Shown: one piece after another, positions 1 through 6,756 of the stretch
Layout of the letters: each line of letters starts with the position of its first letter
How positions within the stretch are numbered: position 1 is the first letter of the stretch
Assembly (NCBI GenBank): GCA_021845835.1
Contig: JAJZVE010000247.1
Coordinates: 1-6,876 of the forward strand
DNA: 6,876 nucleotides
Origin: Pseudomonadota bacterium
Lineage (GTDB): Bacteria; Pseudomonadota; Alphaproteobacteria; Acetobacterales; Acetobacteraceae
Direction: 5' to 3'
The notes under the pieces: generated by a model
What the model saw: the letters and a program-made list of their open reading frames with translations, nothing else
Told to the model about the DNA's origin: nothing
The model's database searches: none
Position numbers and translations under genes: made by a program

Positions 1-1
1 G

Positions 2-982
2 CCAGTAGGGGTAGAGCAGGGGCGGCGCGCTCACCGCGTCCAGGCGGGCGCGCTCCTCCGCGGTCAGCACGAGGTCAGCGGCCTTGAGGTTGTCCTCCAA
101 CTGCGCCTCGGTGCGTGCGCCGATGATGAGGGCGGCGACCGCCGGGCGGCCCAGCAGCCACGCCAGCGCCACCTGGGCGGCGGAGACGCCGCGGGCCTCG
201 GCGATCGCCACCAGCGCCTCGACGGTGTCATAGAGCTGTTCCTGGTCGCGTACCGGCGGCTCGCCCCAGTCGGTGAGCTGGCGCGACTCGCCGCTCGGCT
301 TGCGGTCGCGGCGGTATTTGCCGGACAGCAGGCCGCCGGCGAGCGGGCTCCAGACCAGGATGCCGAGGCCCTGGTCGAGCGCGATCGGCACCAGTTCGTA
401 CTCCGCCTCGCGGCCCTGCAGCGAGTAGTAGATCTGCTGGCTGGCGAAGCGCACCAGCCGGTCGCGGTCGCTGACGGCGAGCGCCTTCATCAGGTGCCAG
501 CCGGAGTAGTTGGATGCGCCGACATAGCGCACCTTGCCGGCGCGCTGCAGGTCGTCCAGCGCCCGCAGCGTCTCCTCCAGCGGCGTCTGCCCGTCCCACT
601 GGTGGACCTGGTAGAGCTCGATCCGGTCGGTCCGGAGCCGCCGCAGACTGGCCTCGCAGGCCTCGATCAGGTGCTGGCGCGACAGCCCCGCGTCGTTCGG
701 CCGGTCGCCCATGCGGAAGCGCACCTTGGTCGCGATCAGCACCCGCTCTCGCCGTCCCTGCAGTGCCTCGCCGACGATCTCCTCCGCAAGGCCCTGCGAA
801 TAGATGTCGGCGGTGTCGATCAGCGTCACGCCGGCGTCCAGCGCGCGGTCGATCAGGCGCCGCGCGCCGGCGAGGTCGGTGTTGCCGGTCTTGCCGAAGT
901 TGCCGCGTCCGCCGAACGTCATGGTGCCGAGCGCAAGCGCCGAGACGCGCAGGCCGGAGCGTCCAAGTTGGCGGTATTCCAT
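2..982 (-). CDS. Aldo/keto reductase, C-terminus cut by the window edge
   Basis: Reading the minus strand from the ATG at 980-982 gives 327 codons without a stop, running off the left edge. The product is a cytosolic NAD(P)H-dependent oxidoreductase of the aldo/keto reductase superfamily (TIM barrel) that reduces carbonyls; the substrate cannot be read from sequence. It opens MEYRQLGRSGLRVSALALGT, typical of the family. The catalytic tetrad is visible: Asp56 and Tyr61 in LIDTADIYS, Lys86 in IATKV, His127 in YQVHQWD. Further marks are GASNYSGW, WSPLAGGLLSGKY and the cofactor-binding IIGARTEAQLEDN near the C-terminus. The frame ends at ...LLYPYW, close to the usual C-terminus, so perhaps 10-25 residues are missing. 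The start is fixed by AGGAGG (plus-strand 990-995) seven bases upstream. It diverges from the small exported protein gene, so no operon partner is visible here. Family call is firm; subfamily is not. Confidence 0.95.
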   Translation of the reverse strand, partial: MEYRQLGRSGLRVSALALGTMTFGGRGNFGKTGNTDLAGARRLIDRALDAGVTLIDTADIYSQGLAEEIVGEALQGRRERVLIATKVRFRMGDRPNDAGLSRQHLIEACEASLRRLRTDRIELYQVHQWDGQTPLEETLRALDDLQRAGKVRYVGASNYSGWHLMKALAVSDRDRLVRFASQQIYYSLQGREAEYELVPIALDQGLGILVWSPLAGGLLSGKYRRDRKPSGESRQLTDWGEPPVRDQEQLYDTVEALVAIAEARGVSAAQVALAWLLGRPAVAALIIGARTEAQLEDNLKAADLVLTAEERARLDAVSAPPLLYPYW

Positions 983-989
983 CGGTTTT

Positions 990-1027
990 CCTCCTGCGGC
1001 CCGTTCGGTTATGCGGGTGCCGCAGGA
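990..1027 (-). promoter_or_regulatory. Inverted repeat covering the Shine-Dalgarno of the aldo/keto reductase
   Basis: Plus-strand TCCTGCGGC at 992-1000 is an exact inverted repeat of GCCGCAGGA at 1019-1027, with 18 bases between. Read on the minus-strand mRNA, the upstream arm TCCTGCGGC can pair with GCCGCAGGA, which contains the first four bases of the AGGAGG ribosome binding site (990-995). The hairpin would therefore hide most of the Shine-Dalgarno, provided transcription starts upstream of 1027. A protein-binding dyad or chance are the alternatives. The repeat is seen directly; the function is inferred. Confidence 0.45.
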
Positions 1028-1137
1028 CGCCGGCAAGCCGTGCCGGCTCACAGCAGCGGGAAGCGGCGGCCGATGCAACCCGACGGCGGCCAGGGTCTTG
1101 CATGGATGCACCATCATGGCGCGCAAAAGACAGACAC

Positions 1138-1530
1138 ATGCGAGCGCTCGCCGTTGCCGTGGTCATGCCGGCCGCGAGCCTTGCGCTGCCCGCCTGGGCC
1201 CGGTCCGCTTCCGCCACGCCCGTGCAGCAGATGACGCAGTCGAAAGGCGTGACGCACAGTCACATGAACCGGGCCAGCGCGGAGCGGTATCTGCGCCGCG
1301 ACCTGACGAAGGCCGGGTTTGCCGACGTCCATGTGATGCCGGAATCGTTCCTGCTGCGCGTCAAGCGCGTCGAAGGCATGCCGGGGATAATGGTCATCGA
1401 TCCCGATTCGCTCGCCGAGGTGGGCGCGGTGGGAGGGGACCAGCGCCACGGCACCACGCAGGGCAATGCCGCCGCGGGTTCCGTCGGAACGGTGGGCAGC
1501 AATGCCGGCGGCAAGTCAAATACCCAGTAG
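1138..1530 (+). CDS. Small exported protein of unknown function
   Basis: This gene encodes 130 residues. Residues 1-26 look like a Sec signal peptide: MR, a hydrophobic run LAVAVVMPAASLALP, then AWA (19-21) or ASA (24-26) as possible cleavage sites, so the mature protein should be periplasmic or secreted. The core, about residues 46-95, reads as a helix (AERYLRRDLTKAGF) followed by two strands (ADVHVMPESFLLRVKR, PGIMVIDPDSLAEV). Similar small proteins with an L..AGF.DV...P.SFLV....DG.PV.MVI.PDS pattern are, from memory, common in Bradyrhizobium-like genomes and uncharacterised. The tail from about residue 96 is Gly/Ala/Ser/Asn-rich and probably disordered. The ATG at 1138 is preferred because it starts the signal peptide directly; an in-frame ATG at 1102 would add 12 residues. 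The ribosome site is weak (AAAAGACAG). No function is assigned. Confidence 0.72.
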   Translation: MRALAVAVVMPAASLALPAWARSASATPVQQMTQSKGVTHSHMNRASAERYLRRDLTKAGFADVHVMPESFLLRVKRVEGMPGIMVIDPDSLAEVGAVGGDQRHGTTQGNAAAGSVGTVGSNAGGKSNTQ

Positions 1531-1742
1531 TCCCGGCCGCGCACCGGCGGGATGGAGTGCCGCCGTCGGCGCCGCCGCGGTCGCCGGAATTTGCTGGACT
1601 ATGCCTCGCTTTGCTGCAACTCTTGGTCGAGCGGCACTTGAACTTTGCGCGCGCGCGCCGACGTGAAGGGCGCAACGAGACGGCTTGCGCAAACCCTGTG
1701 GCTCGGGGGCGTTACAGGGTTGCACCGTCGTCACATGGCGTT

Positions 1743-1793
1743 GAAATTTTCCTGAAGCTTGCGCGAATTAACAACACGCCATCAGGGAATTTC
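1743..1793. repeat. Imperfect dyad in the AT-rich prkA upstream island
   Basis: GAAATT-TT-CCTGA at 1743-1755 pairs with TCAGG-G-AATTTC at 1782-1793. That is eleven Watson-Crick pairs plus one possible T/U-G wobble, with a single bulged base (1749), around a 26-base centre. It lies in the only AT-rich stretch upstream of prkA. It could be an operator dyad or, if transcribed, a leader hairpin. The symmetry is seen directly; function is not established. Confidence 0.4.
1758..1784 (+). promoter_or_regulatory. Weak heat-shock-sigma-like promoter candidate for the prkA operon
   Basis: CTTGCGC (1758-1764), a 12-base spacer and CGCCATCA (1777-1784) resemble the sigma-32 pattern CTTGAAA-N11-15-CCCCATNT. 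The core CTTG and CCAT are kept; the AAA of the -35 element and the final T are not. It sits inside the dyad at 1743-1793 and would place the start near 1792, about 180 bases before the prkA ATG. No better sigma-70-type pair was found by eye in the AT-rich island. This is a candidate only. Confidence 0.2.
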
Positions 1794-1972
1794 TGCACTT
1801 TTAAAGTAGCCCCCGGTTGCTCATTGATCCATGATTGGTCGCAGCCGCCCGATACCGGCCCAATGGGCGCGGGGGATGGCCCGCCTGGAATGGGGCGCTG
1901 CGGTCGCACCCGACGTCCGTGCCACCATGCAGGACCGAGGGAAGGTGCGTGTTGACTGACAGGAGCGCTGTG

Positions 1973-3916
1973 ATGCCTCTCGACTCGGTACGTGATCTGT
2001 TTGCCAGGATCTACGAAGGCCGCCGCGACGCGGAAATCAGCCTGGACGACTACCTGCGGCTGTGCCGCGACGAGCCGGACACGTACGCATCCGCCGCCGA
2101 GCGCCTGCTGCACGCGATCGGCGAGCCGGAGATCGTCGATACGGCAAAGGATCAGCGGCTCGGCCGCATCTTCGGCAACCGCACGATCGCGCGCTATCCG
2201 GCGTTCAGCGAGTTCTACGGCATGGAGGAGACGATCGAGCGCATCGTCGGCTTCCTGCGTCACGCCAGCCAGGGCCTGGAGGAGCGGCGGCAGATCCTCT
2301 ACCTGCTCGGCCCGGTCGGCGGCGGCAAGTCCTCGCTCGCCGAGCGCGTCAAGGCGCTGATGGAACGCGAGGCGATCTACGTGCTGAAGGCCGGGCGCGA
2401 CGTGAGTCCGGTGTTCGAAAGCCCGCTCGGCCTGTTCGCGAGCGAGGAAATGATGGCGGCGCTGCAGGCCGAATACGGCATCCCGCCGCGCGCCGTCCGC
2501 GGGCCGATGAGTCCGTGGGCGGCGAAGCGGCTGAGCGAGTTCGACGGCGATATCGGCCGCTTCACGGTGGCGCGCCTGATGCCTTCGCGCATCAAGCAGG
2601 TCGCGGTCGCCAAGACGGAGCCGGGCGACGAGAACAACCAGGACATTTCCTCCCTCGTCGGCAAGGTCGATATCCGCAAGCTGGAGATGTTCTCGCAGAG
2701 CGATCCGGATGCCTACAGCTTCTCCGGCGGCCTGAACCGCACCACGCAGGGCGTGCTCGAATTCATCGAGATGTTCAAGGCGCCGATCAAGATGCTGCAC
2801 CCGCTGCTGACGGCGACGCAGGAGGGCAACTACGTCGGCACCGAGAACATCGGCGCCATGCCGTACCACGGCGTGATCCTGGCGCATTCCAACGAGTCGG
2901 AGTGGGTGGCGTTCAAAAACAACAAGACCAACGAGGCCTTCATCGACCGCATTTTCGTGGTCAAGGTGCCGTATTGCCTGCGCGTTTCCGAGGAGGAGCG
3001 CATCTACCGCAAGATGCTGGAGAATTCCGAGCTGGCGACGGCGCCATGCGCGCCCGGCACGATCGAAATGCTGGCCCGCTTCTCCGTGCTGTCGCGGCTG
3101 AAGGACCATCCGAACTCCAATTTGTTTTCCAAGATGCGCGTCTATGACGGAGAGAACATCAAGGAGCAGGACCCGCAGGCGCGCTCGGCGCAGGAGTACC
3201 ACGATGCGGCCGGCATCGACGAGGGCATGGCCGGCATCTCGACGCGTTTCGCGTTCAAGGTGCTGAGCCAGACCTTCAACCACGACGCCTCGGAAGTCGC
3301 GGCCGACCCGGTGCATCTGATGTGGGTGCTGGAGAAGTCGGTGCGCAACGAGCAGTTCCCGGATGAGACGGAGCGGCGGCTGCTCAACACGCTGAAGACC
3401 ATGCTGGCGCCGCGCTACGCCGAGTTCATCGGCAAGGAGATCCAGAAAGCCTATCTGGAGTCGTACAGCGACTACGGCCAGAACGTGTTCGAGCGCTACA
3501 TCCAGATCGCCGATCGCTGGATCGAGGACCAGGACTTCAAGGACCCCGACACCGGCATCCTGATGAGCCGCGAGGAGCTGAACGCCGAGCTGACCAAGAT
3601 CGAGAAGCCGGCCGGCATCAGTAATCCCAAGGACTTCCGCAACGACGTGGTCAAGCACTGCCTGCGCGTGCAGGCCGCGAACGGCGGGCGGATGCCGCGC
3701 TGGACCGACTACGCGAAGATTCGCGAGGTGATCGAGAAACGGATGTTCAGCCAGGTCGAGGATCTGCTGCCGGTGATCAGCTTCGCGGCCAAGAAGGACG
3801 CCGAGATGGAGCGCAAGCACTCGGATTTCATGGCGCGGATGAAGGAGCGCGGCTACACCGAACGGCAGGTGCGCCGCGCGGTGGAGTGGTACATGCGGGT
3901 GCAGAAGGCAGGCTGA
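1973..3916 (+). CDS. prkA: PrkA (YeaG) family AAA+ serine protein kinase
   Basis: The 647-residue product is full length for the PrkA/YeaG family (about 640-650) and collinear with Escherichia coli YeaG as I recall it. Residues 1 to about 380 form the AAA+ domain: Walker A GPVGGGKS at 113-120, the signature segment EMFKAPIKMLHPLLTATQEG at 266-285 in the Walker B region, AHSNESEW at 304-311 (sensor-1-like) and an Arg-finger candidate in FIDRIF (R326). The rest is the PrkA C-terminal domain, with QEYHDAAGIDEGMAG, KPAGISNPKDFRN and a final Arg-rich helix. The family is cytosolic and reported to phosphorylate proteins on serine; an ATP-dependent protease role has also been reported for the Bacillus protein, so the activity is not settled. 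The ATG at 1973 is chosen over an in-frame ATG at 1835 because AGGAG lies seven bases upstream (1961-1965) and the extra residues are low-complexity and absent from the family. First gene of the operon. Confidence 0.97.
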   Translation: MPLDSVRDLFARIYEGRRDAEISLDDYLRLCRDEPDTYASAAERLLHAIGEPEIVDTAKDQRLGRIFGNRTIARYPAFSEFYGMEETIERIVGFLRHASQGLEERRQILYLLGPVGGGKSSLAERVKALMEREAIYVLKAGRDVSPVFESPLGLFASEEMMAALQAEYGIPPRAVRGPMSPWAAKRLSEFDGDIGRFTVARLMPSRIKQVAVAKTEPGDENNQDISSLVGKVDIRKLEMFSQSDPDAYSFSGGLNRTTQGVLEFIEMFKAPIKMLHPLLTATQEGNYVGTENIGAMPYHGVILAHSNESEWVAFKNNKTNEAFIDRIFVVKVPYCLRVSEEERIYRKMLENSELATAPCAPGTIEMLARFSVLSRLKDHPNSNLFSKMRVYDGENIKEQDPQARSAQEYHDAAGIDEGMAGISTRFAFKVLSQTFNHDASEVAADPVHLMWVLEKSVRNEQFPDETERRLLNTLKTMLAPRYAEFIGKEIQKAYLESYSDYGQNVFERYIQIADRWIEDQDFKDPDTGILMSREELNAELTKIEKPAGISNPKDFRNDVVKHCLRVQAANGGRMPRWTDYAKIREVIEKRMFSQVEDLLPVISFAAKKDAEMERKHSDFMARMKERGYTERQVRRAVEWYMRVQKAG

Positions 3917-5227
3917 GTGGGCAACTTCATGGTCATCGTCGATCGCCGCGCCAATCCGCAGGGCAAGAGCCTGGCCAACCGCCAGCGCTTCCTGGAGCGG
4001 GTGCGCGGCGATGTGAAGCGCGCGGTGGCGGACACGATCGCGCGCCGCCGCGTCGCCGACGTGGACGCGGAGGATGAGGTGCGCGTCCGCGTCGATGGCA
4101 CCGAGGAGCCAAGCTTCGCCACCACGTCGGAGGGCGACCACGACTACGTGCTGCCCGGCCCAGGCACGCTCAACCGCGGCGATCGCATCCGCAAGCCGCA
4201 GGGCGGCGGCGGTCGCGGCAGCGGGCGCAAGGCCGGACGCGGCAGCGGCGAGGATGCGTTCGAGTTCACGCTGACGCGCGAGGAGTTCCTCAACTATTTC
4301 CTCGACGAACTGGAGCTGCCCCGGCTGGCGCGCACCAGCGTGATGCAGGACCGCATGTCCAAGCCGCAGCGCGCCGGCATCTCGATCTACGGCTACCCGA
4401 GCGCGCTCGACGTGCGGCGCACCATGCGCAACAGCCTGGCGCGACGGATCGCGCTGCGGCGTCCCGACAAGACCGTGCTGGACATGCTGGAGAGCCGCGT
4501 CACGGCCGCGCGCGACGCCGGCGACGAGGTGGCGCTGGCGCAGGCGGAGGCCGATCTGGCGAACGCGCGCCGGCGCATGTCACGCATCCCCTATGTCGAT
4601 CCGATCGACGTGCGCTATGCCCGGCACGAGCGCCGACCGCAGCCGGCGACCGAAGCGGTGATGTTCTGCCTGATGGACGTCTCCGGCTCGATGACCGAGC
4701 ACATGAAGGATCTGGCGAAGCGGTTCTTCATGCTGCTGCATCTGTTCCTCGGCCGCCGCTACGACCGCGTGCATGTCGTGTTCATCCGCCACACCGAGCG
4801 CGCCGCGGAGGTGGACGAGGAGACGTTCTTCCGCTCGCGCGAGACCGGCGGCACGCTGGTGTCCTCGGCGCTGGACGTGATGCTGGAGGTGCAGTGCGCC
4901 CGCTTCCCGCGCGACCGTTTCAACCTCTATGTCGCGCAGGCGTCGGATGGCGACAACGACAGCGCCGACCGCCCGCGCGTGGTGCATCTGATGGAGGGCC
5001 ATATCCTGCCGATGGTGCGCTATTTCGCCTATGTCGAGACCGGCAGCGACCGCGGCGCCTTCCCGCACCATGCCGGACGGCGCACCAGCGAGTTGTGGGA
5101 CACCTACGAGATGCTGGCGGCCGATCACGAGCATCTGGCGATGCGGCGGCTGAACGATGGCGCGGCGGTGTGGAGCGTGCTGGCCGATCTGTTCGCCAGG
5201 TCGGGCCGCGTGCCCATAGGCGCCTGA
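3917..5227 (+). CDS. yeaH: YeaH/YhbH family protein (DUF444) with von Willebrand A-like domain
   Basis: The 436-residue product matches the YeaH/YhbH family (about 430 residues). It opens with the family's IVDRRANPQGKSLANRQRFL, followed by a basic region, a Gly/Arg-rich linker (about 96-111), an FTLTREEFLNYFLDELELP helix and a long charged helix (about 185-222). The C-terminal half is a vWA-like fold with an intact MIDAS metal motif, DVSGS at 254-258 (Asp254, Ser256, Ser258), then ETGGT (309-313) and ASDGDN (342-347). The protein is probably cytosolic. YhbH of Bacillus is linked to sporulation and YeaH of E. coli to starvation; biochemistry is lacking. The GTG at 3917 directly abuts the prkA stop codon (3914-3916), so the two are probably translationally coupled, with AGAAGG at 3903-3908. 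The ATG at 3929 (432 residues) is nearly as good and would leave a 12-base gap. Next to an AAA+ protein, a MIDAS partner role is plausible but inferred. Confidence 0.95.
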   Translation: MGNFMVIVDRRANPQGKSLANRQRFLERVRGDVKRAVADTIARRRVADVDAEDEVRVRVDGTEEPSFATTSEGDHDYVLPGPGTLNRGDRIRKPQGGGGRGSGRKAGRGSGEDAFEFTLTREEFLNYFLDELELPRLARTSVMQDRMSKPQRAGISIYGYPSALDVRRTMRNSLARRIALRRPDKTVLDMLESRVTAARDAGDEVALAQAEADLANARRRMSRIPYVDPIDVRYARHERRPQPATEAVMFCLMDVSGSMTEHMKDLAKRFFMLLHLFLGRRYDRVHVVFIRHTERAAEVDEETFFRSRETGGTLVSSALDVMLEVQCARFPRDRFNLYVAQASDGDNDSADRPRVVHLMEGHILPMVRYFAYVETGSDRGAFPHHAGRRTSELWDTYEMLAADHEHLAMRRLNDGAAVWSVLADLFARSGRVPIGA

Positions 5228-5238
5228 CGGAGACAAGC

Positions 5239-6756
5239 ATGGGTTTGCTGTTCGACGGCGCCGAGTGGGATTTCCAGACGCTTGATGCCATCCACCGCGC
5301 CTGCGAGGACATCGCGGTCGGCGAGTTCGGGCTGCAGGTCTATCCGAACCAGATCGAGGTGATCACGTCCGAGCAGATGCTCGACGCCTATTCCTCGAAC
5401 GGCCTGCCGCTGATGTACAGCCACTGGAGCTTCGGCAAGCGGTTCGCCCGCGACGAGGTGCTGTACCGGCAGGGCTACCAGGGCCTCGCCTACGAGATCG
5501 TCATCAACGCCTCGCCCTGCGTCTCCTACATCATGGAGGAGAACACGGCGACGCTGCAGGCACTGGTGATCGCCCATGCCTGCTTCGGCCACAATCACTT
5601 CTTCCGCAACAACTACCTGTTCAGGCAGTGGACCGACGCCGACGCCATCCTCGGCTATCTCGCCTTTGCCAAGGCCTATGTCGCGGAGTGCGAGGAACGC
5701 CAGGGCCGCGCCGCGGTGGAGCGGGTGCTGGATGCGGCGCACGCGCTGCGCCCGCAGGGCATCCACCGCTACCCGAAGCGCCGTTGGCGGCTGGCGGAGG
5801 AGACCGAGCGCGGGCGGGCGCGGCGCGAACATGCGGAGACGAGCTACGACCCGCTGATGCGTACCGTGCCGGGTTTTCGCATCGGTGCGGCACCGCCGGA
5901 GGCGCGGCAGCAGATCGAGACGGAGGCGCGCGCCCGGCTGCGCCTGCCGGAGGAGAACCTGCTGTATTTCTGCGAGAAGAACTCGCCGCGGCTGGCCGGC
6001 TGGGAGCGCGAGCTGATCCGCATCGTGCGGGTGCTGGCACAGTATTTCTACCCGCAGGCGCAGACCAAGGTAGCGAACGAGGGGTGCGCCACCTACTGCC
6101 ACTACGAGATCATGAAGCGGCTGCACGAGACCGGGCAGATCAGCGACGGCGCGCTGCTGGAGTTCCTGCACTCGCACAGCTCGGTGATCCTGCAGCCGGA
6201 CCTCTCGGACGAGCGGTTCTCCGGCTGGAACCCGTATGCGCTTGGCTTCGCGATCATGCGCGACGTGGCGCGCGTTGCGCGCGATCCCGACGATGAGGAC
6301 CGCGAATGGTTTCCCGCCTTCGCCGGCAACGGCGACCCTTGGGGCGCGCTGCGCGACGTGTGGGCGAACTACCGCGACGAGGGCCTGATCCGGCAGTTCC
6401 TCGGGCCGAAGGTGATGCGTGCCTTCCGCATGGTGCATCTGGCCGACCGCGCCACCGACCCTGACTACCGCATCAACGACATCCACGACGAGGACGGCTA
6501 TCGCCGCATCGCCTCGCTGCTGGCCGACCAGTACGAGCCGGCCAATCTCGCGCCCCTGATCGAGGTGGCGGATGTCGATATGTTCGGTAGCCGGACGCTG
6601 AAACTGGTGCATGACTCGCATCGCGGCGCGCGACTGGACGGGGAACTGGCGAAGAAGACGCTGCAGCACATGCAGGTGCTGTGGGGCTACCGCGTGTGCC
6701 TGCAGGAACGCGATGCGGAGACCGGCCGCGTGCTGACCGAGTACGCCTCCGCGTGA
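5239..6756 (+). CDS. spoVR: SpoVR family protein (YcgB)
   Basis: The 505-residue product is full length for the SpoVR/YcgB family (about 510 in E. coli). It carries FGLQVYPNQIEVI, MYSHWSFGKRF (59-69), YEIVINASPCVSYIMEENT (85-103), HACFGHNHFF (113-122), NEGCATYCHYEIM (280-292), LEFLHSHSSVILQP (307-320) and NPYALGF (331-337). The clusters of conserved His and Glu (H113, H118, H120, E281, H288, H311, H313) suggest a buried metal site, but no activity is established for the family. SpoVR is needed for normal spore cortex in Bacillus; in non-sporulating bacteria it travels with prkA and yeaH and is associated with stationary phase. There is no signal peptide, so it is likely cytosolic. The ATG at 5239 is supported by GGAG at 5229-5232, which follows the yeaH stop at once. 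It is the last gene of the operon. Cys283 and Cys287 occupy positions that I recall as Trp in enterobacterial homologues. Confidence 0.96.
   Translation: MGLLFDGAEWDFQTLDAIHRACEDIAVGEFGLQVYPNQIEVITSEQMLDAYSSNGLPLMYSHWSFGKRFARDEVLYRQGYQGLAYEIVINASPCVSYIMEENTATLQALVIAHACFGHNHFFRNNYLFRQWTDADAILGYLAFAKAYVAECEERQGRAAVERVLDAAHALRPQGIHRYPKRRWRLAEETERGRARREHAETSYDPLMRTVPGFRIGAAPPEARQQIETEARARLRLPEENLLYFCEKNSPRLAGWERELIRIVRVLAQYFYPQAQTKVANEGCATYCHYEIMKRLHETGQISDGALLEFLHSHSSVILQPDLSDERFSGWNPYALGFAIMRDVARVARDPDDEDREWFPAFAGNGDPWGALRDVWANYRDEGLIRQFLGPKVMRAFRMVHLADRATDPDYRINDIHDEDGYRRIASLLADQYEPANLAPLIEVADVDMFGSRTLKLVHDSHRGARLDGELAKKTLQHMQVLWGYRVCLQERDAETGRVLTEYASA

Larger units (their letters stand above)
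1531..1972. other. Long intergenic region upstream of prkA
   Basis: This 442-base gap holds no reading frame with a ribosome site and protein-like content on either strand. Its first 200 bases are GC-rich, with a (GC)6 run at 1647-1658. An AT-rich island at about 1735-1845 contrasts with the rest of the window and probably carries the prkA operon promoter, leaving an untranslated leader of about 130-190 bases. The leader contains a GCCC-AAT-GGGC mini-hairpin at 1858-1868 and a ten-codon frame with no ribosome site (1927-1959). No strong terminator for the exported-protein gene was found. Confidence 0.6.

Noticed and set aside
228..1217. 329-codon minus-strand frame overlapping the aldo/keto reductase
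   Set aside because: It is in another frame from the reductase, which has the catalytic tetrad and a strong ribosome site. The alternative is Arg/Ala/Gly-rich without motifs.
1633..1648. Sigma-54-like site GGCAC...TTTGC, and a second near-match GGCG...TTGCA at 1708-1724
   Set aside because: Enterobacterial yeaGH is sigma-54 regulated, so these were checked. In both, 12 rather than 10 bases separate GG and GC, which breaks the strict -24/-12 spacing.
1927..1959. Ten-codon leader frame (MQDRGKVRVD) ending just before the prkA ribosome site
   Set aside because: It has no ribosome binding site of its own and no regulatory codon pattern; such short frames occur often by chance.
1835..1972. N-terminal extension of PrkA by 46 residues from an ATG at 1835
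   Set aside because: The extra residues are Gly/Arg/Pro-rich and not seen in the family, whereas the ATG at 1973 has AGGAG seven bases upstream and gives the family's normal length.
1712..4141. 809-codon open frame on the minus strand across prkA
   Set aside because: It is an antisense shadow of a full-length, motif-bearing prkA. Long antisense frames are expected in GC-rich genes, and its product (runs of RR, HL, AV) resembles no known family.
5125..6669. 514-codon open frame on the minus strand across spoVR
   Set aside because: It is the antisense of spoVR, with low-complexity Arg/Leu/Val-rich content and no recognisable domain.
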